DNA of 64,000 nucleotides, from NCBI GenBank assembly GCA_033439295.1, contig JAVTLE010000005.1:3894501-3958500 (forward strand), written 5' to 3'. The notes under the pieces were generated by a model. That model was given only the letters and a program-made list of their open reading frames with translations. It did no database searches and was not told the DNA's origin. This document shows, piece by piece, positions 1-12,506 of the stretch. The DNA comes from Deuterostichococcus epilithicus. Taxonomy: Eukaryota > Chlorophyta > Trebouxiophyceae > Prasiolales > Stichococcaceae. Each line of letters starts with the position of its first letter. The first letter of the stretch is position 1. Position numbers and translations under genes: made by a program.

Positions 1-1472
1 AGGCGTCGTGCATGAGATGCGGCCGCGGCAAGACGTTTAGCAAGCTCCAAAGCTGGTCTGCCGCCCAAATTTCCGCCGTTCAATCTATGACATTTTCATG
101 TCTTGTTGTACTATGTCATGCAGCTTAATGAGGGCTGCTCCTTTGCCAGCGATTGCCCAGGTACAGTCACGCACCTCAAGTCCACGCTTACGAAATGCTG
201 GCATCTCCGTGTGCTGCAAGCACTCCGTCTGCAATATATACATCTAGCGGCAGCCTGCATCCAAGTACCATACATGGCGTCTTGAGATAACCGGTGACCG
301 GTCCGATTGCAGCCGAAGAGCAGTGCGACTTCTACCTGGGTTGCTGCCTACCTTCCGGCGACTCCTGTCAGACTGACACCGGTGCGCATCTGCTGGTGGT
401 GTAAGAGCGGTGTACGTCAGGCCATCCACTAGTCTGCCTACCTATGGTGTTGCACGCACCAAGCTGCAAATCGGTGTCCACATTCTGCTGACGAGATGGC
501 ATTGGTGTGCCCAGATTGCTGTGGGGAGTTGCTCTGTCGGGAGCAGAGCAGCGGCGGCAGAAGCTCCAGCACCGCAGCCTCCGCTGCCAGCAGCAGCGGT
601 GGCAACGGCGGCGGCAGTAGTAGTGCAGCGGCTTCTGCTGCGACCAGCGGTGGAGGGAGCGGCAACAGCGGCGGCAGCAGCAGCGCAGCGTCTTCTGCAG
701 CGACCGGCGGCGGCAGTGACAACGGCGGCAGCAGCTCTGTTGCATCGGCGGCGGCTGCGAGCAGCGGCGGCGGCGGAGGCTTTGTCTGCACCTGACCAAT
801 GCGTGTGAGCGGCTTACTGTCAGAGCCTCGCAAAGCACGCAGTCCAAACCAGGACAGAAAAAAGTTCTAACTCTCTGGGGCACTGTCTGAGGCCCCACAT
901 GGCCTAGTAAGAGGCGGCAAACAGGAAGGCTGCTGCTCGATGGGTATGTGAGGCAGGCACTAGAATTCGTTGACAGGTTGGCCGCTGGTCTGAAAGGTGT
1001 GTGCACAAGTCGTTTTTAAACTCGGACCAAAACGATGTGGAGCCTCATGCGACGACAATTGCAACCTTGTAGAACGCAGATCTTGATGACAGGTTGGGTA
1101 CATCGTTTGGTAACAACTGGTCGGTGGTCAGTGGTCCATAGTGTGGACAGTTTGGCTGGTGCGTCGTTGCCTCCAAAGATGGATAGCCACAATTCGTTTC
1201 ACGTCTGTGGACTCCAGAATGCTTGTCGAGCCATACTTGCTGCCCCAAACTGACGCTCTGAAAACCCAGTCAGCAAGCTTGTCATCTATAAGCGGCATCA
1301 AAGCCGGCCACCAATTGCACATTCGGTTGCCTTATCCCACCTGATTGTGGCCAGCACTCCGGCAGAGCCGACTCTCGAAACCGCTCGACTGCCCGTTGCA
1401 GCATCAGCACACCCCAAAACGACATGGCTTGCGCCAGGCTTCCGGCAACACCCGCGGCGGCAGCAGCGTTAC
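1..1472. other. no recognisable gene
   Basis: I see no conserved protein frame here on either strand. The stretch lies beyond the stop of the minus-strand dehydrogenase gene and holds a low-complexity block at 536-780, listed separately. The short open frames are unlike any family I recognise. Confidence 0.5.
536..780. repeat. low-complexity GGC/AGC-rich block
   Basis: An imperfect run of GGC, AGC and GCA triplets. It is open in several frames at once: Ser/Gly/Ala-rich on plus (496-795 from an ATG) and Pro/Leu-rich on minus. Frames open on both strands are typical of simple sequence, so I do not call it a gene. Confidence 0.7.
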
Positions 1473-4038
1473 TCAATTGACGGGCAGATCGGAAGGTGCC
1501 GCCTCCGCCACCCGCCCCTGCTTCTCCAGGCTGCCCATCAGCAGCCTGTCCCAAAAGCGGTCTGGCACCAGCCGCCGTACCCGCATCTGCAGCGCCGCCG
1601 CGGCGCCGACGACCTGCCGCGTCCGCGGCCGCGGCGCATTGAGCGTCGCCGAGATGGCTGCCGCGACGTCCTCAGCGCTGACGCCGCGCGACTCCGCGTG
1701 TGCCGCGCCTGCCTGCACCTGCGGCAATGACATGTCCACTTCAGCTCGTGGCTTGGAAGACATTAGTGCAGCAGATAAACTTATGTGTGTGTGCCGAAAC
1801 GGATGTGTATTGAGATGCAGGGAATTACACGCCCACTGCATCCTGCTGCCAGGAGTCATCGCCACAGCAGTCCTTCCAATCATAAAAATAAAATCGAACT
1901 GCGAGATCCAAGCAGAGAGGACTGAAGACAGCATGTGGCATGCATTTTCAACGCACATATGAAATTTGAAGAGTCCATGAAGAAATCTCTGACCTGGCGG
2001 ATGAGGCGGCCATAGAGCGCCTCGGCGGCGGGCGGCGCTGCCGCCAGCAGAGCGTCCGCCGCCGTCGTGGACTTCGCCCAGATGGGCGTGCGCACAGCGC
2101 CAGGGCTGACCAGGCATACCTCGATGCCCTGCGCAGGTGAGCTTTTGAGGCTGACTGCATGTCCTTCTATTTCCTGCACGACATGCATGCCGTGCTTGGC
2201 ACCATACGAACGGGGTTGGGGTTCTTGGCAAGACGAATCCCATTCGCTATGGACAGCTTGAGCGTGCTCCCAGGCTTCAGATAGCGCTGGTCATGAGGCG
2301 AAACAAGCAAAACATATTGAAGGGCTGCAGAACTGCAAGCCCCTTCACTGTTGCACTTTGTTTGCCACCTTCTGCCCCCTCCCGACCATCCTGCCATCCA
2401 CCGCCCACCTGGCCGGCCAGCTCCAGGCGCAGGCAGTCGGTCAGCGCCTCGACGCCAAACTTACTGCAGGCATACGGCGCAAACATCGGCAGCGCCACCG
2501 TGCCGCTCTGCGAGCCTGCGGCGCGACACATGCCGACTGAAATTCAGGCTTGATAGTCTGGTACGTAGTTTGAATCAGAGGCTGCACATTATTGTTGATA
2601 CGCAGAAGGGCAAAGAGTGCTGATGATGCCATGCAAGAGCCGCCGCGAGCGTGGGTGTGTAGCCTGCAGACGCCAGGCGTAGAATTCGCAGTATAAGCGG
2701 AAGCTCAGGAACGCACCAACGTTGATGATGCGGCCCGGTTGCCCTTCCCGCAGCAGCGGCAGGAAGCGCTGCGTCACAGCAATCACGCCTGCAGCCCAGC
2801 GCCCGATTTAACAGCAGTTGTGCTCACAGTATGACAGCCACCTCTTCATACTGCTGGATGTCTGCAGCTGCCAGACGACTGGATCCCAAGCAACCTGCAG
2901 GTCTTCCCCCAAGGCATAATGACAGCATGCCATCCTTCCTGCGCAGCTGCTGGTCTCTGGAAGCCAAGCAGAACTGCATCATGTGTCATCACAGAGCCAG
3001 CGCACCTGTGAGGTTGACCTCCAACTGCTGTCGGAACACGTCCAGCGGCAGAAACTCGACGGGGGCAGTGGTGGCGCGCCCCGCATTGTTGACCAGCGCC
3101 GCCAGTGCGCCGCCGCCAACTGCGGCCTCCACCTGCCGCGTCGTTTCAAGGTGTCGGCCACCGATGCCTGGATGCAGTCACCTAGTTGACGCACCTACAA
3201 TTCTGCTGCGAGTCCAGGTCTCCACCCTCGGACCTTGGGTTGCTATCCCGCTGAGCTCATGCGCAACGGCGGAAGACGGTCTTGAGTCTTGAAGAATGGC
3301 CAGGGCAGCTCGCACTGTGACGCAACTCCCTACGTGACTCACCTGCTGAACCGCCGCCACAATGCTGGCCTCGTCTGTGACATCCAGCATGAGCGGCGTG
3401 ATGTTGGCGTGCGCCGCAGTGGCAGCGTCCGCATCGGCGGCGGAGCGCACCCCCGCAAACACCCGCCAGCCCTGCACAGCAGCAGAGATCGCCCGCATCG
3501 GAGCGATGCTGCTGCAGCAGCACCCAGTCCCCTGGCATGCTGTCACAGCGTCGCAACCAGGGTGCAGCCTCCCGGCGGGGGCGCCTCACAGTGTCGCTCG
3601 CCAACAGTGCAGGCTACGCCGCATGGAACTGCTTACTTGCTGCGCCAGCAGCAGGGCTGTGGCACGCCCAATGCCGCTGGAGGCGCCCGACACCACTGCG
3701 GCTCGCTGGGTGCCCTCTGACGCGCTGGACTCTGAAGCCGCCGCCGCTGCGGCTGGCGTCTCGAAGCGATTGTTGCTACCCTTGGCTGCCGCGCAGCAAG
3801 GTGCGGCTCCCATCCGGTTTGTCAGACTGCCATGTCCGCGCTGCCGGCAGCAGCTCGCGTGCCGGCGCGGCCCAGCCTGCTGCGTTGTGCCTGGAAGTGG
3901 AATCCGCGCCGGTCCGCTGCCGCCCCTGGCGCGACGCTGCACGGCCGCCTGGCACCTTGTAAGCGACCTGCATCCGGCATGACGCCGATGCAAGCGTGCT
4001 GCAGGAGTTTTGCTGTCCCAGGCGCTTCCCAGCTGCAT
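1473..4038 (-). CDS. classical short-chain dehydrogenase/reductase (SDR)
   Basis: NAD(P)-dependent oxidoreductase of the SDR superfamily, nearest in feel to the retinol/hydroxysteroid dehydrogenase branch; the substrate cannot be read from sequence. Spliced, about seven exons. In order I see the nucleotide-binding turn SGASSGIGRATALLLAQQ (about 3680), a strand ending in the LDVTD acidic patch (about 3400), the NNAG motif in ALVNNAGRATTAPVEF (about 3080) running to VNLTG, GRIINVG (about 2730), the catalytic YACSK in FAPYACSKFGVEALTDCLRL (about 2460), and VSPGAVRTP (about 2090). The last exon ends in SDLPVN and a stop at 1473. Start: the first in-frame ATG is 4038 (MQLGSAWDSK); the open frame runs slightly further upstream without an ATG. 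About 100 Ala/Arg/Ser-rich residues precede the Rossmann fold, consistent with an organelle transit peptide (inference). Introns are GT-AG. Confidence 0.85.
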
Positions 4039-5798
4039 GGCTGCTGTGCACAGTGCGCCAGGTACGCTGCTGGGACGGCGCAAGTTTGTCGAGGATTAGG
4101 CGGGTCCCAGCAATCAGCAGTCGATGTGAGCGCACAGTTTCAGAGGATCAAAGCGTCAGCGGAGCGTGCACTGTGGGCCCTGTGCCAGTATGGTGGCAGG
4201 AAGCTGTGTGTTCGGATATTAGCTTGTCGTGGTTCGATATCCGCAGCTGGAAGCTGGCATGGTGGAATGATTCAATCATAGGGATACCCTCCATGCAGCA
4301 ATATTGAAAATGCACCGCTAAGCGCATCGGCACAATTGCGAGCGACCAGGCTTTGCAGATCGAGATGTAAGAGATGAGATCAAAGGGTGGCAGGACAGGG
4401 TGGCCATGTCCCTTGCCTGCGGAACATCAAACAGCGGCCAGTCACCTCGCGAAAGCGTTCAAGGCTGTACTCAGCAGCGCCGCCCGACGAGCAGAATCAC
4501 AAGGCCGCATCAAACCGGTGCCACTGATTTCGAAATTTGAAACACGAGTCCGGACGAACCAACTCAGCGACAGCATCTGAACTATTCCCCGATCGCATAT
4601 GTTCTGATACCCAAGACAGCACTGGTCTCGCTCGCTGACATGCATGGGAGGAAGAGAATGACCCATGCGCCGGCCTCCGCTTAGGCTAAAATGGGCCTGA
4701 TGGCGGCGCGCTGCGGCGGTGGCGATGGCGCTTCAGACGACGTAGCGACAGCAATGGTGCTGCGCCGTTGACTTGGAATCGCTCGCAGGTATGACGTCCT
4801 GATGCGGCAGGCCTGCGGAGTGCGTCATCGCGCCGCTGGGTGCCCCGGCCTCCGAGGCAGCCACCCCTCCTTGAAAATTACTATGAGGCACACGGCAGAC
4901 GGCGGCCAGCTTCGACCGGGCAGCTCCCATACCAAAAGAGGACCCTGCTACATCACATGTGGGTATCACTGGCACACCACCATAGGGCCACCGACGAGGT
5001 CCTTGGTGGCTCCGCCGATTGTGGGCGGGGTTATTCCAGATAGGAAGGCATCGCCAGGACTGCTTTGCTGGAAAGCAGCGCCCGCTGCAGCAGTGGGCAG
5101 CAGTTAGTGGCAACTGGATTCTGCAACTGAACGGGTTGGTGCTGTCGGTGATGCTGGTCATTGTACAAGATTTTCAGTGACGATTCCCAACCATGTTTTA
5201 GCAGCAGAACACGTTCTGCTGACCCACTGGGTCTTAACATGGCATGTCAAGGACGCTCAACAGTGTTTAGGGACACGTACGTTTTTGTCACTTGCATCAA
5301 TGGCAACTGCCAACTTCTCACAGGTTTACAATTGCATTGCATGCATTGAGTTGAAAACTGCGCCATCGATGGCCGGACCAGGGTGCCGGTTGTCACAGGC
5401 AGCGATGTCTCAACATACGAACAACTGGTTGCCCTGTCAAACGGCATGCCAACATTAAACACGAAAATGCCTGAGAAAGACGTTTGCAGAAGCGCCCGGG
5501 TTGCTGGACCCTAGACCATCGTCGCAATGGTCCCTCATTGGCAAGCATTGCCAAGTGGGCTCCAGTGTTGCGGTCACAGAAAGGAACAACCTTCCTTCCT
5601 GCGGCCCCTCGCAGCGGCGCGTTGCATGTCGGTTCCGATGGGTCGACTCTGCGGTCGTATGTGCACCTGCAACTGCCCTGCTACCAGACGTAGCCCCTGC
5701 AGGCGTCCTGATCTTGGCCTGGCACAGGGCGTTCAGCGGATACAGACTGTGGTTGCCCGATGCTGCCGTCCTCTGCTGCACCTCCCCACCCCCGCTTG
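4039..5798. other. no recognisable gene
   Basis: Gap between the dehydrogenase start and the end of the SYLF gene, both minus. One minus frame of 142 codons with an ATG (5161-4733) is open, but it has no motif I recognise and no convincing splice partners, so it is not called. Confidence 0.45.
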
Positions 5799-8700
5799 TC
5801 AGCAGGTGGGCATGTAGCCCCATGTTGGCATGTTGCTGCCATATATGAACTGACCAAACTTGACGGCGCCGGCCTTGAAGCCGCCCTTGCCGCCTTTGCC
5901 GTCTCCGGCGCCGCCGACCGTGCCACCGGCAGGCATATGTGGTGGTGTCTCCGTCACATCCGCCTCCATAATGTCCTGCACGGAAGGAGCCATGTCAGCC
6001 AGAGGCTGCTGTGCTAGCCGGTGATGCGGCCACAATCGTTTGCACCGCTGCGTCAACCTCGAGGTTGTGCTCAGGCAGATATCAACCCCTGTTCACTTGC
6101 CAATGTGGGGTTTTGCCGGAGCGGCAAAGGGACCTGCGGACACCATGACGAGGGCAACAGGCGAGATCTTGTATCTCCGAAAGCTTCGGTGGGCCGCCAC
6201 ACCGTCAGGTCGGCCTCGGACAGCGTCTCGCGCGGCGGCAGCGAGATTGAGGGCGGCCGGCGGCGGCTGCTGACAGAGCCCGCAAAGCTGGGCTCGCGCT
6301 CGAAGGTCCACTGATACGGGTCATCGCCCACGCCCCTGCGGCCAGGGCACTCCTGAGCTTTACACCCCGAGTCATGGCACAGCCGAGCGGTGTGAGTGGT
6401 CAGTCGCGGGGTTCGCTCCTGGCGAGTTGTCCTCGAGCTTGAAGGCGGCAGCGGCAGAAGGCCGGACACTTGGCAGCACATGCTGGGTCCCGGTCAGGGA
6501 GCGCAACACGCAGCGCAGCATTCAGCGGCGCTGTTCAGCCAGCATGAGAACAGGCCGCACGCCAGCAGGAGGTGGCCCCGCCGCCAGCTGGCCGGCCGTC
6601 GGGACTTGCGCCATTGACGGGCCCAATCAGGCAGGCGAGGCGGGGCTTCAGGCTGGGAGCAGCAGCCGCACCTCGAGCCCTGCGGGGGCGGCGTGCTCCC
6701 CGAGTGGAATCGCGGCATCGCCTGTGCGCTGGTGGGGTTCGGCGGCAGCCGCCGCAACGCCTCACCGCCCTGCGACCACACGGTTTCCGCAACATCATCA
6801 TCTGTTAGGCTGATACGCGCGCTGACGCTGCTGCCGCCCACGTGGGAGACGTGCTCCCCCCCTTCTGAGCCGTCCTCAAGTGGGTGACTGTTCCCACACC
6901 AGTGACACAACGAGCGCGGGGCAGCATGCAGGCTTCCCTTGCGTCCGGACCTGGAGCGGTGCCGGTGGAGTTTTCTCAGATTGTGCGAGACTCAGCTCAC
7001 CCCTGGGGTGCGCGGCGGCTGTAGCTCCCCATGCTGGCCCAGCCAGTGCCGCCCGCCGCCGCCGCCGCCTGCGGCGTCCGGCTTCGCCCGGAGCGCCAGC
7101 AGTCCCGCCGGCGCGCCAGCCATGCCTTCCTGGCCGCCGCCGCCGCCGGCGGCAGGGCTGGAGGCCGGCCCCTGCGGCGAGTCCGTCTCGCTGCCGTCCA
7201 GCGCCTCGGCGGTTGCCTCAGCGTCCATTTCCGACGGCATTGCCAGCGCCCCGATGTCGAAGATGCTGGCGTCGGGGCTTGCGACGCCGTCGCTGCCGGC
7301 AGCCGAGCGCGGGTGCTGCAGTGCGGAGGGAAGCACTCGTCGCACTCGTTGCAAGCACTTGTTCGCACCGTCAGCATGCAGGCAATGGGACTGGTGCGCC
7401 CGGCACGTTTCAAGCCTGCGGGTCAGCAGTCCAGGCCACACACCATGCTGCGACCCCTGCAACCAGCGGCGGCACTGCAGTCACACTCAGGCGCACAAGC
7501 CGCAGCTGCAGCATCGCCTGCCGCAAGGCTCGTCTGATGGTCCCACCGTTGTATCCGGATCTCGTCAGCGCTTGCATCCGCTTTCCTGGCCCCCCGCCCC
7601 TGCGGCCCATGCTCATGCTGGACTGCACAGCCCTGTATCACGGAGCCAGAGGCCGACCAAACCGCACCGGCAGGTCGGCGATGAGGGTGCGGTCTTCCAG
7701 CACAGGCGCCAGGCCACTCGGGGTGCGCGGGGCCCGGCCGCCGGCGCTGCCGCCGGGGCTCGGCGGGAAGCGGTCGCCCTCACGCTGCTGGCTGCCGCCG
7801 GCGGCGTCGGCGGGCGCTGTCGGGGAGCCGGGCGGCGGCGCGGCGTCGGCAGACTCCGCCGTCGCTGCAGCATGCCCCATCGCCTCGGGCGCCCGACGGC
7901 CGGGCGACCAGGAAGACAGCCCGTAGTCCATGGCGGTGTCGTCTGCGGGGTCTGCGCGCAGGCAGCAGTATTTCAGGGTCTTCAGGGGCATTGACAAATT
8001 GATTTTTTTGTCAAGTCGCTGCCGACATGAGGATGGGAGGAGGGGCACGGCGCATTGCTGCAATGATTGGCTCGGCAGTCGTGCATTGCTGCGATGATCG
8101 GTTCAGCAGTCGTGCATATCGGCAGCTGAGCAACCGCACCGACAGCCTCGGCGGTGTGCCGCCGCTGTCTACAGTGCAGCTTTCCTCACAGCCAGTCACT
8201 CTGCATCCATCAGACCACGAGCCAGCGCAGCGGCACATGGGGGAGCCATCATGGTGATGCCCTCGAGAGCAGCAGAGAGCTCTCGAGAGCCTGAGGGCGA
8301 AGGGGAATGTCCCCATTCCTGCGGCTTGCAGAAGGAACTGGAATTGGAGATGCGCACCCGGCAGGGCACGGCGCGGCGACTTGACCCGCACTGTGATATG
8401 CCGCGGCGGCGGGTGCGGCACAGAGTGCCTGTCGGACTCGCCGCCGGTGTGGATGTCGTCTGTGGTCGCCGCGCCTGCGGACGTACAGGTGCCAAGCACG
8501 CGTCAGCAACAGAGGAGCGACCCGCAGGGTCGGCACTTTCCTGGCCTGGGCCCAGCGGGAACGGCTCGCAGCGCCGCGGGGAACGCGGGCTGTCACCCTG
8601 TGCAGCGATGCTCTCCGAAAGGCGGAAATGACCACGCGCCACCTTGGAACACAAGGCCATCTTGTCACAGACTGGAACAGCGTGACATCATCAGCCGGGG

Positions 8701-11700
8701 CCTTGGGGTTGAAGCCCCAATGCCTGCCGCCCGCCCCACCTGGACGGAGCAGGTCGAGGTCCGGCGTCGCCGGCCCAGTGGCGTCATCACCGCCGTCTGC
8801 GCCCTCCGCCGCGCCCTCGCCGGACAGCTTGTTGAGGTCCGGGGCGCTGGAGCTGGTGCTGAGCCGCATGAGCATGGGGCGGCCGCTGCCGCCGCCGCCG
8901 TCGCCGCTGTGCCTGGCTTCCTGCCCGACCGGCACGGCGCCTGGATGCAGGGATGAGCCACTGCTCAGACCTTCGCACCTAGCAGCAGGGCGCCGGCATG
9001 GGTGGGAGGCGCAGGAGGCGGCTGGCACGCACGGCGAGAGTGTTTCTGTGCCTCAGGCGGCGTCACCTGCGGATGTCGGGGCGGCACTCTGGCCGGCGTC
9101 GCCGAGCGCCTGGACCAGATCCTCCTCCTGCAGGGCTTTCACGCTGATGAGTCACTACCAAGCAAGGAGGAAGGTAAAACACCAGGCAGAGGATGCGAGA
9201 CAGTCCGGCTTGACATCATGCAAGGGCGTGCCTGCAGAGTGACGGCGCGAGGGCGCACAGGCCGCGGGTACGAGCTATCAATGGCGCTGGCGTCGTTGCC
9301 GATTGGCGCCTGCAGGTCGGCAAGGGAATTTTGAGCCCTTGAAGCCCTTCGATGCGAGATGTGCTCCAAGCTCAGCAGCTTAGAGCCGCCTGGCAGGCGC
9401 CCACGTCAAAGTGCACGCGACACATCTCAGGTACGCGAACGAGGAGCTGCTGCAGCCCCGGGGCCTGCAACCGAAGCTGGAGAAGAGGCACACAGCTGCA
9501 GCGCAAAACGGAGGTGCAAGGTTGAGCCCCCCCCNAACCCTGAACAAGCGCACCTCGCGGCCTCCGGCGGTCTTGTCGCCGTCGCCGTCGCCCGCATTGA
9601 AGGAAGTGGCCCGCCGGCCGCCGCGCTGCTGCTGGAAGCTGGCCACGCTGATGCGCTCGCCCAGGCCTGCGGACACGCTCTGCAGGCGGCCGCGAGATGC
9701 ACTCGTCAGCAGGTGCGACAAGTGTGCTCCCGAGCCACATCACCCGGCGCCTGACCGGCGCACAGGCAGGTTCGCAAACTCGCCTGTATGCACAGCAACT
9801 GCCGCCCCATTCCCCGCCTCAGAGCAGCCGGTGCTGCCAGAGCACTCTAGCGGCAGGCCGGTAGCCAAACAGCCACATCGTGCGGCTTGCTCCGCCAGGA
9901 AACACCCTGTGGCAGGGCCGAGCTCAACGACAGAGCTGCAGTCCCTTTCCACACATGCACGAGGCGACGCGTGCGGCAAGACTGCACCAGTAGCTCGGCC
10001 AAAGCCCGGCCTCCTGTCTCTGACGTCTGTTCTGCAGAACCTCGGTGGGGCATGGCCAGTCGGAGGCCCGCCCCGGCGGCTCTCCCGCCGGCAATGTTGC
10101 CAAACAGGCGATCAAACTTCCAAATGAAAAAAGAACTTGACAATGGCGTGTCCGCCTGGCACAGTGTCCCTCACCCGCGCGTCGTCGGGCGTGGCCAGCC
10201 CAGCCGGCCCCTCGAGCGGTTCGCCCGACAGCACCGCCCCCAGCTCCTCGTACAGCGCCTGGAACAAGGTGTATTGATCTTAATCTTCATGCCCGCTTCC
10301 TGATCTGAAATCTCAACACCTTCTTGTTGATACACCAACTCTGCTTGCCTGGAACGCTGTCGGCGGACGCACGCGGCCGCCCAGAATGGCGCCGGCCTCC
10401 GCACCCTGGCCGTACAGTGCTTCATTGGCCTCCGCATCCGCCGAGATGGAGCCGCCTGCACACGGGGCTCTTGGGGCTCAGGGTTCAGCCACAAGACAGG
10501 AGGCAGCCGCACGCGCGGATGTCCGCCGAGGAAGGTGAAGGGAGTGCATCCAAGGGAGGAGTGCAGCTCGCGGAAAGGACGGGGTCAGGGAGCCAGCTTG
10601 GAGGGTGACTCGACCAGCCCTTGCGCGTGGAGCCACAGTCCCAGGGAGGCCAGGTGTGGCGCACTGGCGTCGGTCCGGCACTGAGCTACGCAGAGCCACT
10701 GGTGCCGCTACACTGCAGCTCCTACCCAGGTGACGCCTCAGCACGAGCGTACACAAGGGCGAGTAACGCATCACGTGCGACCGGCATCACTCTTGCCGAA
10801 TTCGCATCCAGGGTCTCACACAAGTGACCCTAGCATGTCGCACCCTTGGAGAGGGACAGCTCCGTCAGCGACGCCGTTGCCAGGCTGCGGCAGGCGTGCA
10901 GGGTGCGGTTTTTGTTTTCTGTTGCCCGCACGGGGGCCAGCGCCTCCGCAGTGTAGGCTGCCAGCTCAGCGTCGCTGCCGATGACAAACACGCACGCCAC
11001 CTCATCGTTGCCTGCACCCAAGGGGCAGGGGTGTGGGTTCGTTTCCTTCAACCGAATACCAGGCGAGAACAGCTCAACTTCGCCAGCAGGAATGCTCCAC
11101 ATGGCTGTCTGACGACATGCCTGCTTGCACGACCCAATCAAAGCACGGGTGGTGCGCCGGTGATGCACAGCAGGCAGCCTCCGAGAGGGAAAGTTGGGAG
11201 CAAGTAGCGCCGTGCTACACAGCAGCTTGCCGGCTCGCGGGCGGCTCCACGTTAATGTAGACGGCAGCAAGCCCTTCACCGGCTCGCGGGCGGCTCCACG
11301 TTAATGTGGACGGCAGCAAGCGCTTCACCGCTGCATTTTCTGCTTTCGTCTCTTACAAGGTGCACTGAGACTCGAGCCGCAGGCAGGAGGAGCCTGTTTA
11401 GGGTTTGGGTTCTGAAGTTCACGGTGCTCATCACTGACCTGTGGTGAAGCCGGAGCAGGAAATGCGGGAGAGGAACCAGGAGGGGGCGCTCCAGCAGACG
11501 GCGGCCGCGTCGTCCGACGGCAGCCGCGCCACCACGAAGCCGCGGCCCCGGGACGCCGCCCGCAGGTATTTGCCCCGCTTGACGACCGCAAAGGCGAAGC
11601 CCTGTCGGGGCAGCAGGCAGCATGAGGCCTTGATCAGGAATTTACTTTCCGAGTTTCGATTTAGTCTGCACAGGCGACCCCCGGGCGGGTTCGGGGCGTT

Positions 11701-12205
11701 CAGGGGCCCAGGTTGAGGCGGGCACAACGGCCAACCAGGGGGGCCTGACAGCTGCCTGGTCCGGCCCTGGTCTGGTGGGGCGCTCGTGCCGCTCGGAAGC
11801 AACCCTGGATCTTTGGAAGGGCAAACAAGGAGGGCTCCCCCTTGTGGTTCAGAGGGGAGGCTCGCCCTTCGGGGTTTGGGGTGCAGCGATGCTCTGATGC
11901 AGGCGCCACACTCTATTGCGCTCCTGCACACTCCGTCACGTGCGCCGCCCGCCATGACAGAGACAGAGCTGCAGCTGTGGCTGCTGCACGCGCGGATGGC
12001 GAGGGTTTTGAGGGGAGAAGCCTGTATCTGAAACTCGTACCCGTGCGGCGCGCAGCTCTTCCGCCTGCAGCGCATGCTTCTGCTGCTTGGGCGGCAGCGG
12101 GGTGCGGCCCAGCTGCCGTATGAGTGAGATGGCCATCTCCAGCGCATCCGCAGCAGCCGCTGCGCCACCGCCGCGCCCGCCGCCGAAGTGTGTCGAGCCG
12201 CCCCC
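5799..12205 (-). CDS. SYLF-domain (Ysc84/SH3YL1-like) protein with long low-complexity tail
   Basis: SYLF domains bind phosphoinositides and act in actin and endosome work (family knowledge). The domain is split over exons: ALEMAISLIRQLGRTPLPPK... to ELRAAR (about 12150-12030); FAFAVVKRGKYL and GFVVARLP ending in WSAPS (about 11600-11480); VACVFVIGSDAELAAYTAEA (about 11010-10940); LGRSC...VALRSS (about 10730-10670), matching GPLGR...VALRSS of SH3YL1; DAEANEALYG (about 10440-10410); and LYEELGAVLSGEPLEG (about 10260-10210). Beyond it, exons continue in Ser/Gly/Pro-rich acidic sequence (for example SSSAPDLNKLSGEG at about 8850, IFDIGALAMPSEMDAEATAE at about 7230) to YGSNMPTWGYMPTC and a stop at 5799. 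That tail could be a separate gene. First in-frame ATG is 12136, but the domain's first helix begins upstream and the frame closes at a TGA without another ATG, so the true start lies in an earlier exon, perhaps in the kinase gene just upstream. Confidence 0.7.
9535..9535. other. ambiguous base (n) after a C run
   Basis: The only undetermined base in the window. It follows a run of eight C and falls beside an exon-intron border of the SYLF gene tail, so the local reading frame is not certain. Confidence 0.95.
11232..11329. repeat. 49-bp perfect-register tandem duplication
   Basis: Two head-to-tail copies, 11232-11280 and 11281-11329, beginning GGCTCGCGGGCGGCTCC and differing at two positions. 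It lies within an intron of the SYLF gene and looks like recent local slippage or replication duplication. Confidence 0.9.
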
Positions 12206-12506
12206 CTGCGCAAAATGTGCCTGTCAGCCTCCGGCGCAGCATCAGGCCCAGGGAGTTGGAGTCATGATCTCGTGTGATGTTTCACCGCACGTCTGTCGAT
12301 CACGCACATCCAACAGCAAGGCGTCATGGGAGCATGGCGCCCTGCCGCTGCAGAACGGCTGCATTGCAGAAAAAGCATGCACGCAGCAAGATGACGTGGC
12401 GGTCTCGCCTCTGCAGATGGCAGCGCCCTTCTCTCGGGACGGTCAGGGACATCAGATCAGGAGTCACCAAATCAGGTCTGGAGTGCCTCCTGGGGCTGCA
12501 GATGGA

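Noticed and set aside
6880-7994. Two overlapping plus frames of about 350 codons
   Set aside because: GC-rich antisense shadows of the SYLF gene tail; Arg/Pro/Ala-rich with no motif, and the minus strand carries spliced exons here.
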